DNA from: Bordetella parapertussis
GTDB taxonomy: Bacteria > Pseudomonadota > Gammaproteobacteria > Burkholderiales > JACQAP01
Reading direction: 5' to 3'
Length of the DNA stretch: 64,000 nt
NCBI GenBank assembly: GCA_945900965.1
Contig: CAMDKM010000001.1
Span: 62,001-126,000 of the forward strand
Below the pieces are notes generated by a model. It made no database searches and was not told where the DNA came from. It saw nothing but the letters and a program-made list of their open reading frames with translations. Made by a program: the position numbers and the translations under genes. Numbering within the stretch: position 1 is the first letter of the stretch; each line of letters opens with the position of its first letter. Shown here one piece after another: positions 28,546 to 38,382 of the stretch.

Positions 28546-30849
28546 TCAAGCCGCCTTGGCCTGATTGATCGCCCGCCAAACCTTCCCCGGCGTGGCCGGC
28601 ATTTCGATCTGCTTGACGCCAAGCGAACGCAAGGCGTCGATCACTGCATTCATGACTGTCGGCGTGCCGCCAACCGTGCCCAGTTCTCCTACGCCCTTCG
28701 CGCCGAGCGGATTGATCTTGCATGGCGTGGTTTCGTCGGTAAACGTGTCGAGCCTGGGCAGATCGTCCGCGCGCGGCAGGCAGTAATCCAAGAGTGAGCC
28801 CGTAAGCAACTGGCCGCTGTCGGGATCGTAGTGAGTGTTTTCCAGCAAGGCCTGACCCACCGCCTGGGCGATGCCGCCGTGCACCTGGCCGGCGACGATC
28901 AGCGGGTTGATGACTCGGCCTACATCATCCATCGTGGTGTAGCGCACGATTTGGGTCACGCCGGTATCGGGATCGATCTCGACTTCGCAGACATGGCAAC
29001 TGTTCGGCCAGGACGGGCCATCGACTTTCTGCAATGTGGTGATGGCGATGCGTTTTTCCGGCTGTTTGGCGGCGAGGTCGAATAAACCAATGCCCAAATC
29101 GGTACCCGCCACTTTGAAGCGCCCATCCCGGTATTCGATATCGCCGGCGGCGGCTTCCAGTGCTTCGCTCGCGAGTTCGCGACCCTTGTCTATGGTCTGC
29201 TTCGAGGCCGTCATCATGGCCGAGCCGCCAATGTAGAGCGAGCGGCTGCCCATGCTGCCAATGCCCTGGGCGATGTCGCTGTCTCCCTGCACGATGACAA
29301 TTTTGTCTGGATCGATGTCGAGCGTCTCGGACAAAATCTGCACATAACTCGTCTCGATGCCCTGCCCCATGGCCTGCATGGCGGTGTACACCAGCACACG
29401 GCCATCGGCCTCGACATGCAGCTTGACGGTCTCTTCATGCACGACGCCAGTCCATTCGAGAAAGGTGGAAAGCGCACGGCCGCGCAACTTACCGCGTTTG
29501 CGGGATTCTTCGCGCCGCGCCGGGAAGCCCTTCCAGTCGGCCTTGTCGAGAATGCAATCGAGCATGTGCGGGAAATTGCCGCTGTCGAATTTTTCGCCCA
29601 TCGGAGTTTTGTAGGGCATTTGCAAGGGCTGGATGAAATTGCGCCGACGAAGTTCCGCCGGGTCGATTTTCATTTCCGCTGCCGCCTGGTCCATCAGGCG
29701 TTCGAGCAGGTAAATCGCTTCCGGCCGACCCGCGCCGCGATAGGCACCGACGAGGTTGGTATTGGTCATCACTGCTGTGCCCCGCAAGTGCAGTGCCGGT
29801 ATGTGATAAACGCCGGTGATCACTTTCGGGCCGACCGCGACCACGATGACCGCGCCGGGACCGCTGGCATGCGCGCCGATATTGCCGATGATTTCCACGC
29901 GCAGGCCGAGAATTTTGCCGTTAGCGTCGAAGGCCATTTCGGCCTTATTGATCTGATCCCGACCGTGATTGCCGGCCAGGAAATCCTCGCCGCGGCTGGC
30001 GCGCCAGTGCACCGGGCGCTTGAGTCTGCGCGCCGCCCAGGCGCAAACCACGTCTTCCGGATAGAGCTGGGTCTTCATGCCGAAACCACCGCCGACATCG
30101 CCCACGATGACGCGCACCTGTTCCTTAGGGATTTTAAGAACAGCATCTGCTAACGTATCCCGCAATCCGGAGGGATTCTGACAACTGGTCCGCAGCGTCA
30201 CGCGCCCCGTCTTTGCGTCGAATTCGCCAATGCTGCCCCGCGGCTCCATGCTGACGGGCACAAGGCGCTGATTGTAGAGCGACAATTGGGTCACATGCTT
30301 CGCCGTGGCAAAAGCGGCATCGCAGAGGTCTTTCTTGCCGAATTCCGTTTGCGCGGCAATGTTTCCCGGCGCATCAGGCCAAAGTTGTGGCGCCCCCTTG
30401 GCCGTTGCGGCCTCGATGGTCACCACGGCCGGCAAGTCCTGATATTCGACGGCAACGTTCTCGGCGGCGTCCATCGCCTGGAGTCGGGTCTGGGCAATGA
30501 CCGCAGCCACCGCCTCGCCCACATATCGCGCGACATCGGTCGCCAGCGCGTAATGCGGAGCCCCGCACATCGCTTTGCCATCGGCACGTTTCAAGCCCTG
30601 CCCGTCCGGGATCGGGCCGAGACCGTCGGCTATCAAATCCGCGCCAGTCAATACGGCCAGGACACCAGGCATTTTTTTGGCGGTGATCGAGTCGATCGAG
30701 ACAATCCGGGCATGGGCATGGGAGGAACGTACAAAGGCGACAAATGTCTCGCCTTCGGCCACCACATCGTCCACGTATTGCCCCGTACCAAACAGCAGGC
30801 GCTGGTCTTCCCTGCGTGTTATTGCCTGACCGATACCATACTTTGCCAT
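28546..30849 (-). CDS. Molybdenum hydroxylase large subunit, form II CoxL-like
   Basis: 767 residues binding molybdopterin cytosine dinucleotide; the xanthine dehydrogenase/CO dehydrogenase large-subunit family. The active-site loop reads AYRGAGR, the form II motif, not the AYxCSFR of true aerobic CO dehydrogenase, so CO oxidation should not be assumed. Also visible are GDVGGGFGMK, a late EVEIDPDTG segment and GAKGVGELGTVG with the catalytic Glu. It is divergent from the small and medium subunit genes at 31.0-32.5 kb. Confidence 0.9.
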   Translation of the reverse strand: MAKYGIGQAITRREDQRLLFGTGQYVDDVVAEGETFVAFVRSSHAHARIVSIDSITAKKMPGVLAVLTGADLIADGLGPIPDGQGLKRADGKAMCGAPHYALATDVARYVGEAVAAVIAQTRLQAMDAAENVAVEYQDLPAVVTIEAATAKGAPQLWPDAPGNIAAQTEFGKKDLCDAAFATAKHVTQLSLYNQRLVPVSMEPRGSIGEFDAKTGRVTLRTSCQNPSGLRDTLADAVLKIPKEQVRVIVGDVGGGFGMKTQLYPEDVVCAWAARRLKRPVHWRASRGEDFLAGNHGRDQINKAEMAFDANGKILGLRVEIIGNIGAHASGPGAVIVVAVGPKVITGVYHIPALHLRGTAVMTNTNLVGAYRGAGRPEAIYLLERLMDQAAAEMKIDPAELRRRNFIQPLQMPYKTPMGEKFDSGNFPHMLDCILDKADWKGFPARREESRKRGKLRGRALSTFLEWTGVVHEETVKLHVEADGRVLVYTAMQAMGQGIETSYVQILSETLDIDPDKIVIVQGDSDIAQGIGSMGSRSLYIGGSAMMTASKQTIDKGRELASEALEAAAGDIEYRDGRFKVAGTDLGIGLFDLAAKQPEKRIAITTLQKVDGPSWPNSCHVCEVEIDPDTGVTQIVRYTTMDDVGRVINPLIVAGQVHGGIAQAVGQALLENTHYDPDSGQLLTGSLLDYCLPRADDLPRLDTFTDETTPCKINPLGAKGVGELGTVGGTPTVMNAVIDALRSLGVKQIEMPATPGKVWRAINQAKAA

Positions 30850-31022
30850 GTTATTTTCCTTCTGAATTCAAGTTAAGCGGTGCTCACCGGCCGAATTCTA
30901 CGCCGCGCGAGGTTTCGTGGCACTTTGCCAATTCGGTTGCCCGAATCTCCGCACTTGTCTACGATGCACCATCTTGATCGGTGCCCACCGGGTGGCCGAC
31001 CCCATGCTTAAAGGAAATTTCG

Positions 31023-31490
31023 ATGCCCGCAAGACTCTCCATGACTGTAAATGGCAAGCCAGTAAATGCCGAGGTCGAACCGCGCACGCTGCTGGTGGAC
31101 TTCCTGCGCGACACCTTGCACCTGACCGGCACCCATATCGGCTGCGACACCGCTCAGTGCGGCGCCTGCACTATTCATATGAACGGTAAAGCCGTAAAGT
31201 GCTGCAACATGCTGGCGCTCCAGGCTGATGGGGCAACGGTCCTGACCATCGAAGGGTTGGCCAAACCCGACGGCAGCATGCACCCGATGCAGGCCGCCTT
31301 CCGCGACCATCATGGCCTGCAATGTGGCTACTGCACCCCCGGCATGGTGATGAGCGCCATCGACCTGCTCAAGCGCCACCCGAATCCAAGCGAAGACCAG
31401 ATCCGCGCCGAACTGGATGGCAACCTGTGCCGCTGCACCGGTTACCACAACATTGTCAAGGCCGTTCAGGCCGCCGCAGCAAAAAGCTAA
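31023..31490 (+). CDS. Molybdenum hydroxylase small subunit, [2Fe-2S] (CoxS-like)
   Basis: 155 residues with two [2Fe-2S] centres: the plant-ferredoxin type motif [16 protein letters not shown] with its fourth Cys in KCCNML, and the helical domain motif CGYCTPGM with CRCTGY. It transfers electrons from the Mo centre to the FAD subunit. AAAGGA precedes the internal ATG chosen. It is transcribed away from the large subunit, with a 205-base gap holding a GCAAAG repeat before the medium subunit. Confidence 0.93.
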   Translation: MPARLSMTVNGKPVNAEVEPRTLLVDFLRDTLHLTGTHIGCDTAQCGACTIHMNGKAVKCCNMLALQADGATVLTIEGLAKPDGSMHPMQAAFRDHHGLQCGYCTPGMVMSAIDLLKRHPNPSEDQIRAELDGNLCRCTGYHNIVKAVQAAAAKS

Positions 31491-31500
31491 GGAAAACAGA

Positions 31501-31647
31501 AGCTCGACGCAAAGGTGCAAAGATCGCGAAGGTCGCAAAGAAATGCAAATCAAGAGTAAAGTCCACGCATGCCTGTCTTGCCCGCTTTAGATTTTCTTTC
31601 TTGCTTTTCTTTGCGTCCTTTGCGCCTTTGCGTCGAGATTATCTTTT
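31501..31647. repeat. GCAAAG-family inverted-repeat element (MITE-like), between coxS-like and coxM-like genes
   Basis: The left arm 31501-31540 starts AGCTCGACGCAAAGG and the right arm 31607-31647 ends CCTTTGCGTCGAGATTATC; the two are near-perfect complements over about 30 bases with 66 bases between. It sits inside a presumed operon. Confidence 0.85.
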
Positions 31648-31695
31648 GAATTTTTTCAATAAGCACCTCCGACCCGATTTAGTAGAGGATCAAAA

Positions 31696-32496
31696 ATGCA
31701 CGCATTTAACTATCACAAAGCTTCCAGCGTAGCTGATGCTGCCGCGAAGTTTGCCGGGTCTAGCGACGCCCGGTTGCTCGCCGGCGGGCAGACTTTGATC
31801 GCCGCCATGAAAATGCGACTTTCCGCCCCGGCGGATGTCATCGATCTGGGCGGCATTGCGGATCTGCGTGGCATCAAGTCTGAAGGCGGCAATATCCTCA
31901 TTGGCGCCATGACCACCCACGCCTCTGTTGCCGTCTCCAAGGATATCGCCAAATCCATTCCAGCTCTGGCCTTGCTGGCAGGCAGCATCGGGGACCCCAT
32001 GGTGCGCAACATGGGCACCCTCGGCGGCTCGGTCGCCAACAACGACCCGGCGGCAGACTACCCCGCCGCACTGCTTGGCCTGGGTGCGACCGTCGTCACA
32101 GGCAAACGCAAAATTGCCGCGGAGAAATTTTTCACCGGCATGTTCGAGACTGCACTGGAGCCGGGCGAGATCATTACCGCCGTTTCCTTCCCCATCCCAA
32201 AACGCGCCGGCTATATGAAATTCAAGAACCCGGCCTCCCGCTACGCCATGGTCGGCGTATTCGTCGCGGACACCGCCGGCGGCGTTCGCGTGGCCGTCAC
32301 CGGCGCGGGGCCTTGCGTGTTTCGCATGCCTGAGATGGAAAAAGCCCTCGCCAAGTCTTTTTCGTCCGCTGCGCTCAACGGCATCAAGGTTCCGGCCGAC
32401 GATCTGAATTCCGACATCCATGCCAGCGCCGAATATCGCGCACATCTGGTTGGCGTCATGGCAAGACGCGCGGTGGAACAGGCCCTGACAGGCTGA
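31696..32496 (+). CDS. Molybdenum hydroxylase medium subunit, FAD-binding (CoxM-like)
   Basis: 266 residues. FAD-binding signatures LLAGGQTLIAAMKMR and the second RNMGTLGGSVANNDPAADYPAAL loop are present, followed by a C-terminal CO_deh_flav domain with ASRYAMVGV. It accepts electrons from CoxS and passes them to the respiratory chain or another acceptor. GAGGATC lies before the ATG. Confidence 0.93.
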   Translation: MHAFNYHKASSVADAAAKFAGSSDARLLAGGQTLIAAMKMRLSAPADVIDLGGIADLRGIKSEGGNILIGAMTTHASVAVSKDIAKSIPALALLAGSIGDPMVRNMGTLGGSVANNDPAADYPAALLGLGATVVTGKRKIAAEKFFTGMFETALEPGEIITAVSFPIPKRAGYMKFKNPASRYAMVGVFVADTAGGVRVAVTGAGPCVFRMPEMEKALAKSFSSAALNGIKVPADDLNSDIHASAEYRAHLVGVMARRAVEQALTG

Positions 32497-32583
32497 CGGC
32501 GCTGTTCCGGCGGCGCCAGAGTAGTCAATGCCACGCCCGCAACGGACGTGGATCGTCAACATGAGTCTTCGAGGAGGATTGCC

Positions 32584-33579
32584 TTGCATTACCTGAGAAT
32601 TGCTGTGACTGCGGCATGTATCGCCATTGCCAGCCCCGTGGCGGCAGACGAGGTCGTGGTCTACTCGGCGCGCATCGAACAGATGATCCGGCCCTTGTTC
32701 GACGCCTATACCCGGGAGGCCGGGGTTACGGTGAAATTCATCACCGACAAGGAAGGCCCCTTGATGGAACGCCTGAAGGCCGAGGGAGCCAATACCCACG
32801 CCGACATATTGCTGACCGTGGACGCCGGCAATCTCTGGCAAGCCTCCCAACTGGGTCTGCTGCAAGCGATCAAATCGAAAACACTGGCGGCGAATAGCCC
32901 CGCGCACTTGCGCGATCCGGAAGGGCTGTGGTTCGGCTTGTCCGTCCGCGCCCGCACCGTGTTTTACAACACCAGCAAGATCAAGCCCGCCGATCTGAGC
33001 ACCTACGAGAACCTTGCGGATGAAAAATGGAGGGGCCGTCTATGCCTGCGTTCGTCGAAAAAGGTCTACAACCAGTCTCTGGTCGCCATGATGATCGCCG
33101 AACACGGTGAAGCGAAGACCGAACAAATCGTCCGTGGCTGGGTCGCCAACCTCGCGGCACCCGTGTTTCCCGACGACACCACTCTGCTGCAAGCGGTGGC
33201 CGCCGGGCAATGCGATGTCGGCATCGCCAACACCTACTATTATGGGCGCCTGATTGAAAAGAACCCGAACCTGCCGCTCGCGCTTTTCTGGCCAAATCAA
33301 TCCGCTGACGGGGTGCATATCAACGTCTCGGGCGCCGGCGTCACGCAACATGCAAAAAATCCGCAGGGTGCGGTCAAGCTACTGGAATGGCTTTCGTCAG
33401 TCGCCGCGCAAAACCTCTACGCCGATGCCAACCTCGAGTACCCGGTTAATCCTGCGGTCAAGCCCGACCCGGTCGTCGCAGGCTGGGGAAGTTTCAAACA
33501 GAACTACATCAATGTCGCCAGGGCTGGCGAGTTGCAAACGGCCGCGGTGCGCCTGATGGACCGCGCGGGATATCGCTGA
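32584..33579 (+). CDS. fbpA: Fe(III) ABC transporter periplasmic substrate-binding protein
   Basis: 331 residues with a Sec signal peptide ending SPVAADE. The mature protein starts [19 protein letters not shown], the FbpA/FutA ferric-binding pattern, and has NTYYYGRL with the iron-ligand tyrosines near residue 220. The start is a TTG preceded by GAGGAGG at 6-base spacing; an upstream ATG at 32548 would add a polar stretch that spoils the signal peptide. First gene of an iron uptake operon with the permease and ATPase behind it. Confidence 0.9.
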   Translation: MHYLRIAVTAACIAIASPVAADEVVVYSARIEQMIRPLFDAYTREAGVTVKFITDKEGPLMERLKAEGANTHADILLTVDAGNLWQASQLGLLQAIKSKTLAANSPAHLRDPEGLWFGLSVRARTVFYNTSKIKPADLSTYENLADEKWRGRLCLRSSKKVYNQSLVAMMIAEHGEAKTEQIVRGWVANLAAPVFPDDTTLLQAVAAGQCDVGIANTYYYGRLIEKNPNLPLALFWPNQSADGVHINVSGAGVTQHAKNPQGAVKLLEWLSSVAAQNLYADANLEYPVNPAVKPDPVVAGWGSFKQNYINVARAGELQTAAVRLMDRAGYR

Positions 33580-33597
33580 TCGGGTGAATCGCTCCGG

Positions 33598-35208
33598 ATG
33601 GGTGTTTGCGCAATGAGGGCCGCGCGCCTGTTTCCCTTAATGGTGGCCGCGCTGGTTCTGGCCCCGATTGCGGTCATTTTTTCCTCGTTCCTGACACCGG
33701 CCGACGAAGTATGGCGGCATTTTGCTGCGACCATTCTCGGCGAACTCGTTATCAACACCCTGGTGCTCGCGTTGGCGGTTGCCGGGGGCACAGCCGTTCT
33801 CGGTGTTGGTCTGGCCTGGCTCACGGCGGTGTGCGAATTTCCCGGCCGGCGATTTTTCTCCTGGGCACTGCTGCTGCCGCTCGCCATTCCCGCCTATGTC
33901 ATTGGATTTGTCGCCATTGGTCTGCTCGATTTCACCGGCCCGCTGCAATCCGGGCTGAGAAACCTCACCGGTTCGCTTCTGCCCTGGTTTCCATCCATCC
34001 GGAGCCGCGGTGGCGTGATCCTGGTCATGACGTTGGCGCTTTATCCTTATGTCTACCTGCTCGCCCGCAACGCCTTTCGCACGCAAGGCAAGCGCATGTT
34101 GGAAGCCGGCCGCGCCCTCGGTCTAAGTTCCTGGCAGGCGTTTGGCCGCGTTGCAATTCCGATGGCGCGGCCGTGGATTGCTTCGGGCCTGATGCTCGTT
34201 GTCATGGAGACCCTGGCCGACTTCGGCACGGTTGCCGTATTCAACTATGACACCCTGACTTCCGGGGTCTACAAGGCCTGGTATGGCTTGTTTTCCATCG
34301 CCGCCGCTTCACAGGTAGCGTCGATACTCATTGTGATCGCACTCGTGGCGCTGCTCGTGGAGCAGCAGACGCGGCAGCTCATGCGTTTTTCCCCCGCGCA
34401 CGGCGGCGGCGAAGCCGCGCGCATCGTGTTGGCCGGCGCGCATAAATTTGGCGCATTTGCCGCCTGCGCGCTTGTTTTCGCGGCCGGATTTATCGTTCCG
34501 GCCGGGCAACTTGCGTTTTGGGTTTTCGGCGCGAGCGCAGGCGAATTCAACAGCCGGTACCTGGAATATCTCTGGCACTCGCTGGCGCTCGGCGGGCTGG
34601 CGGCGCTGTGCGTGACCACCACCGCCTTGCTGCTCAATTATTCGGCGCGCCATCAATCGGGTGCAATGACCCGGATCGCAATCAAACTCGCCAATATCGG
34701 CTATGCGGTGCCGGGTGCCGTGTTGGCGGTCGGAATTTTCGTGGTTGTTGCCTGGCTCGATCAGGCAATACCGGCGCCGCTGCGCGACTTCTTTGGGATC
34801 GCGCCAGGTTCCTTTCTGCAAGGTTCGATAGTAGTGATGTTGGCGGCTTACCTGATCCGCTTCATGGCGGTGGGTTTCGGTCCGCTCGAAAGCGCCCTGC
34901 ATCGTGTAACGCGCACCATCGACGAGGCGGCGATTGCGCTGGGCCAGGGCGGCGCCCGGCTGGTCTATCGGATACACCTGCCTATGCTACGCGGCGGCCT
35001 TGCGACCGCCGCCGTGCTGGTGTTCGTGGATGTGCTCAAGGAAATGCCCATCACCCTGATGACGCGACCCTTCGGCTGGGATACTCTTGCCGTGCGAATT
35101 TTTGAACTCACATCCGAGGGTCAATGGGAACGCGCCGCTTTGCCGGCTTTGGTACTGGTACTGGCCGGCTTGCTGCCGGTCATTCATCTCACCCGTGCCT
35201 CCGAGTAG
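33598..35208 (+). CDS. fbpB: Fe(III) ABC transporter permease (FbpB-type, two fused halves)
   Basis: 536 residues with about 12 membrane helices in two homologous halves, each with an EAA loop (EAGRALGLSSWQAFGRVAIP near residue 170 and DEAAIALGQGGARLVYRIHLP near 450). This duplicated form is typical of ferric permeases. The start may be this ATG or one five codons later. It lies 18 bases after the binding protein gene. Confidence 0.92.
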   Translation: MGVCAMRAARLFPLMVAALVLAPIAVIFSSFLTPADEVWRHFAATILGELVINTLVLALAVAGGTAVLGVGLAWLTAVCEFPGRRFFSWALLLPLAIPAYVIGFVAIGLLDFTGPLQSGLRNLTGSLLPWFPSIRSRGGVILVMTLALYPYVYLLARNAFRTQGKRMLEAGRALGLSSWQAFGRVAIPMARPWIASGLMLVVMETLADFGTVAVFNYDTLTSGVYKAWYGLFSIAAASQVASILIVIALVALLVEQQTRQLMRFSPAHGGGEAARIVLAGAHKFGAFAACALVFAAGFIVPAGQLAFWVFGASAGEFNSRYLEYLWHSLALGGLAALCVTTTALLLNYSARHQSGAMTRIAIKLANIGYAVPGAVLAVGIFVVVAWLDQAIPAPLRDFFGIAPGSFLQGSIVVMLAAYLIRFMAVGFGPLESALHRVTRTIDEAAIALGQGGARLVYRIHLPMLRGGLATAAVLVFVDVLKEMPITLMTRPFGWDTLAVRIFELTSEGQWERAALPALVLVLAGLLPVIHLTRASE

Positions 35209-35227
35209 AACCGATCCTCTTCACGCC

Positions 35228-36289
35228 ATGACGCCCGTCATCGAACTTCTAGCCGTCCGCCATGCCTATGGCGATCACGTGGTTGCCGACGGTATTTCGA
35301 TATCGCTGACCAAGGGCAGCATCGGCTGCCTGTTGGGGCCCAGCGGATGCGGTAAGACGACAATACTTCGCTGCATTTCCGGCTTCGAGCGCATTCAGTC
35401 CGGGGAAATCCGGATCAATAGCCTGCCGGTGAGCACGGCCAACACACACGTCTCCCCGGAGAAGCGCCGAATCGGCATCGTGTTCCAGGATTACGCGTTA
35501 TTCCCCCATCTCAGCGTTCAAGCCAACGTCGCTTTCGGCTTGCACCGCCTGCCGGCGTCGGAAAAACAGCAGCGCGTAGCGCAGATGCTCGATATCACCG
35601 GGCTTTCCAGTCTGGCCGCCCGCTATCCGCACGAACTCTCGGGTGGACAGCAACAACGCGTGGCGCTGGCGCGCGCACTCGCGCCGCAGCCGGACCTCCT
35701 GCTGCTTGACGAGCCATTCTCCAATCTGGACGTCGATCTGCGCGAACGCTTGAGCCTCGAAGTGCGCGACATAATCAAGGCCCAGGGTTCCACCGCAATC
35801 CTGGTGACCCACGACCAGCACGAGGCATTCGCCATGGCCGACGAAATCGGCGTCATGGCCGAGGGCCGCATTCAGCAGTGGGACAACGCGCACAATATTT
35901 ATCACCGGCCAAGCAACCGATATGTGGCCGATTTCATCGGTCAGGGCGTTTTTCTGCCGGCGCGCGTGAACGCCCTCGGCAACATCGAGATTGAACTGGG
36001 CGAACTGGCCGGAGAAGTCCGCGACGCCACCCTGGCCGCCGAAGAAAAAGTACCGGGGATCGCGCTGGTCGTCCTGCTGCGGCCGGACGATGTGGTTCAC
36101 GACGATTCGAGCCCGACCAAGGCACAGGTTCTGCACAAGGCCTTTCGCGGCGCCGCCATCCTCTATACGCTCAAGCTCCCCAGCGGCGCCCGCGTGTTGT
36201 CGCTGGTGCCCAGCCATCACAATCATGCACTCGGGGAATTCATCGGCATCCGCCTGGAGACCGATCACGTCGTCGCGTTCCAGATATGA
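35228..36289 (+). CDS. fbpC: Fe(III) ABC transporter ATP-binding protein
   Basis: 353 residues. Walker A GPSGCGKTT, Q-loop FQDYALFPHLS, signature LSGGQQQR, Walker B LLLLDEPFSNLD and H-loop VTHDQ are all present, then a C-terminal TOBE-like regulatory domain of about 110 residues. I start at the ATG giving MTPVIELL, 19 bases after the permease stop; a longer frame overlaps the permease without family similarity. Confidence 0.93.
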   Translation: MTPVIELLAVRHAYGDHVVADGISISLTKGSIGCLLGPSGCGKTTILRCISGFERIQSGEIRINSLPVSTANTHVSPEKRRIGIVFQDYALFPHLSVQANVAFGLHRLPASEKQQRVAQMLDITGLSSLAARYPHELSGGQQQRVALARALAPQPDLLLLDEPFSNLDVDLRERLSLEVRDIIKAQGSTAILVTHDQHEAFAMADEIGVMAEGRIQQWDNAHNIYHRPSNRYVADFIGQGVFLPARVNALGNIEIELGELAGEVRDATLAAEEKVPGIALVVLLRPDDVVHDDSSPTKAQVLHKAFRGAAILYTLKLPSGARVLSLVPSHHNHALGEFIGIRLETDHVVAFQI

Positions 36290-36392
36290 GCTTGTCCGAA
36301 GGGCCATGACGGATCTGGACAAGGAATCTGTTCGGTTTTCGTCCTCGATATGGCGAGGCGCGCGATATGGCAAGCATCCTCAATGCGAAGAG

Positions 36393-36440
36393 AAAAGCTC
36401 AACGCAAAGTCGCAAAGAGCGCGAAGGCCGCAAAGGAGAT
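36393..36440. repeat. GCAAAG-family left arm (solitary)
   Basis: Starts AAAAGCTCAACGCAAAG and continues with CGCAAAGAGCGCGAAGG words. No complementary arm follows before the next repeat; the partner has probably been lost. Confidence 0.75.
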
Positions 36441-36455
36441 CTGAACCTAGAAAAA

Positions 36456-36602
36456 GCTGTTGAATCACGGAGAACACGGAGATCGCGGGGTAGAACAATG
36501 AGACAGTGTTTTTTGTACGTTCACCATCTGGGTAAGAGGCCAGAGCAATATAAGTTGTTGGATTTTCTCCGTGTGCACCGTGCCCTCCGTGATTCAATCG
36601 CT
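36456..36602. repeat. Intergenic inverted repeat, CACGGAG type
   Basis: The left arm TTGAATCACGGAGAACACGG (36461-36488) and the right arm ending CCCTCCGTGATTCAA (36566-36597) pair over about 17-18 bases, with about 80 bases between. Same layout as the GCAAAG elements with a different word. The stretch 36290-36701 holds no gene. Confidence 0.75.
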
Positions 36603-36701
36603 GTTTCTAGGCTGAATCGGTAGCCGGATCTTGCGAGACGGGATATTTCGCGATGGAAGACTGGGTGCAACCCTGATAGTTACGTGCTGCCAAGGAAAAA
36701 T

Positions 36702-37454
36702 CTATAGGCCTGCGCTTTGCGCAAGAGAGGGCATGGCGTCCCAAGTGCGGCCACGAAAATTGTGGCCATTGGCGGTCTTTGAGCGTTTTTCGCCATCTGC
36801 ACCCCAAGTACCCCACTGCTTAAAGAAAAACGCTACATGCGCTGCAGCACATTGCCGCTTGATCGAGGCGACCCATTCCGGTCGCATCGGCCGCGCTTTG
36901 CGCCCAGATTCCCCGCCCACGATAGCCCAGTGAATTCCGCTCAAGTCGAAGCTGCCCAGGTCTTCCAGTAGTGGCTCGATAGACAAGAATCGAATCGGAG
37001 CATTAATGCCGCGAAGCACCGAGATTCTCGGCAGGCCGTATTTCCGGTTTTCCACCGAAACACCGAGCCAGACATTGGACGGCACGGCGACACCGTCACA
37101 AAACTCCGCCATTCGCTCTGCGCGCTTGGTCAGCACCTGGAATGTGTGCTGTGGCGATCGAGCCATCACATCGAATACGCGGCGGATGTAGTCGAATGGC
37201 ACTTTATCGTGGAACAGGTCCGACATGGAGTTGACAAAGTACACGGTCGGCTTGCGACGTTCCAGCGGCTCCGACAACCGCTCTGGTATCAGGGTGAGCC
37301 GGAAGACATTTTCGTAACCCCGAACACCCATCGCTTTCAGGCGTCGTGCCATAGTCTCTGCATAGCAGTTCTTGCAGCCCGGCGAGACTTTCGTACACCC
37401 GACTGTGGGATTCCAAGTCTGCTCGGTCCATTCAATTCGGCTTCGGGTACGCAT
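36702..37454 (-). CDS. DUF5131 / phage Gp37-Gp68 family protein
   Basis: 250 residues with the family signature near the N-terminus, IEWTEQTWNPTVGCTKVSPG followed by CKNCYAE (a three-cysteine pattern resembling a radical-SAM cluster loop), then FVNSMSDLFH, VLTKRAERM, WLGVSVEN and the late FFFKQWG. Members occur on phages and in defence-like islands, often near three-Cys-motif partner genes, but none is visible here. Biochemical function unknown. Two start codons are possible 21 bases apart. Confidence 0.85.
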   Translation of the reverse strand: MRTRSRIEWTEQTWNPTVGCTKVSPGCKNCYAETMARRLKAMGVRGYENVFRLTLIPERLSEPLERRKPTVYFVNSMSDLFHDKVPFDYIRRVFDVMARSPQHTFQVLTKRAERMAEFCDGVAVPSNVWLGVSVENRKYGLPRISVLRGINAPIRFLSIEPLLEDLGSFDLSGIHWAIVGGESGRKARPMRPEWVASIKRQCAAAHVAFFFKQWGTWGADGEKRSKTANGHNFRGRTWDAMPSLAQSAGL

Positions 37455-37533
37455 TCGGCAAACCGTTCGAGTCAAGACGCAGCTATGACACCAGCGTTCG
37501 CGTCTTCACCAAGAGCCCGTCGGTGCCACTCGG

Positions 37534-38382
37534 TCAGTTCCGCAGGTGCGATGCAACCTCATCTGCAATACGAGCCGCCAAAGCTGGCGCGTCCTGTTCA
37601 AGGACGACCTCCTTCTCTCCTGGAATCTTACGCAGAATACCCATCGCGTTGACGAATGCCGGCCGCAACTGCTCCTGTTGCGGCGCCCCAACCAGCAGGT
37701 ACACCTTGAAGGGATCGGCAGCACCCTGCAGGCTCGCAATCTGCCCGAGCCAACGGTGCGCCTTGTCGCGGATGGTATCGGCTGCCGCAAGATCGAACGA
37801 CAACGGTTCGAAGCAGTGCCAGACACCGTTCTTCCAGGCATGTTCAAATTCGAATTCGTCGTCCTGTACAGTGATTTTCCTTGATTGAAAATGCTCCAGC
37901 AGCCGTCGCTCCTCCAAGTTGCGCTTGAAGTTCCGCCAAACATCCTCGTCGGATCGTACAGCCGCCGTCTGCCGCTCCTCATAGCGCAACACCATCCGGT
38001 CGAATAGCCGTTCCAACGTCTGGGACGGATCGTCGGTTCGGCCACTCCCGGCCGGCGACCACTGAAGCGAGCTATCGTCGCGCGGTAGGATCGCGTGTGC
38101 GAACTCCAGGACGTTCGAAGGATCGGTCAACGGAAGCTCGCCCGCCACTCGCTCGCCCTGTTCCTCCAGTCGCGCTTGAATGTAACGCATCAGCGACTTA
38201 AAGTGCTCGGCGTTCACCCCCGGGAACACTTTGTTCAGCCGGCCATAGGTGTTGCGGCAAAGCGCGCTGAGATAGCGCGCCCCCGGGGCGTAAAGGACAA
38301 TGCCGACGTTCACGAATTCACCGCTGGTGGCGTCGTGAACGTACCGCAGCACGCAATACGTGTAACTGTAGAGACTTTTCAT
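37534..38382 (-). CDS. DUF3037 domain-containing protein
   Basis: 282 residues starting YSYTYCVLRYVHDATSGEFVNVGIVLYAP, the DUF3037 signature, with a variable helical C-terminal half. No catalytic motif is visible. The ATG overlaps the stop of the HipA-like gene by 4 bases (ATGA), so the two are translationally coupled. HipA-like kinase plus DUF3037 is a recurrent pair in bacterial genomes; its function has not been established to my knowledge. Confidence 0.85.
   Translation of the reverse strand: MKSLYSYTYCVLRYVHDATSGEFVNVGIVLYAPGARYLSALCRNTYGRLNKVFPGVNAEHFKSLMRYIQARLEEQGERVAGELPLTDPSNVLEFAHAILPRDDSSLQWSPAGSGRTDDPSQTLERLFDRMVLRYEERQTAAVRSDEDVWRNFKRNLEERRLLEHFQSRKITVQDDEFEFEHAWKNGVWHCFEPLSFDLAAADTIRDKAHRWLGQIASLQGAADPFKVYLLVGAPQQEQLRPAFVNAMGILRKIPGEKEVVLEQDAPALAARIADEVASHLRN

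Noticed and set aside
28546-32496. Calling these genes aerobic CO dehydrogenase
   Set aside because: The active-site loop is AYRGAGR (form II), not AYxCSFR, so CO as substrate is not supported.
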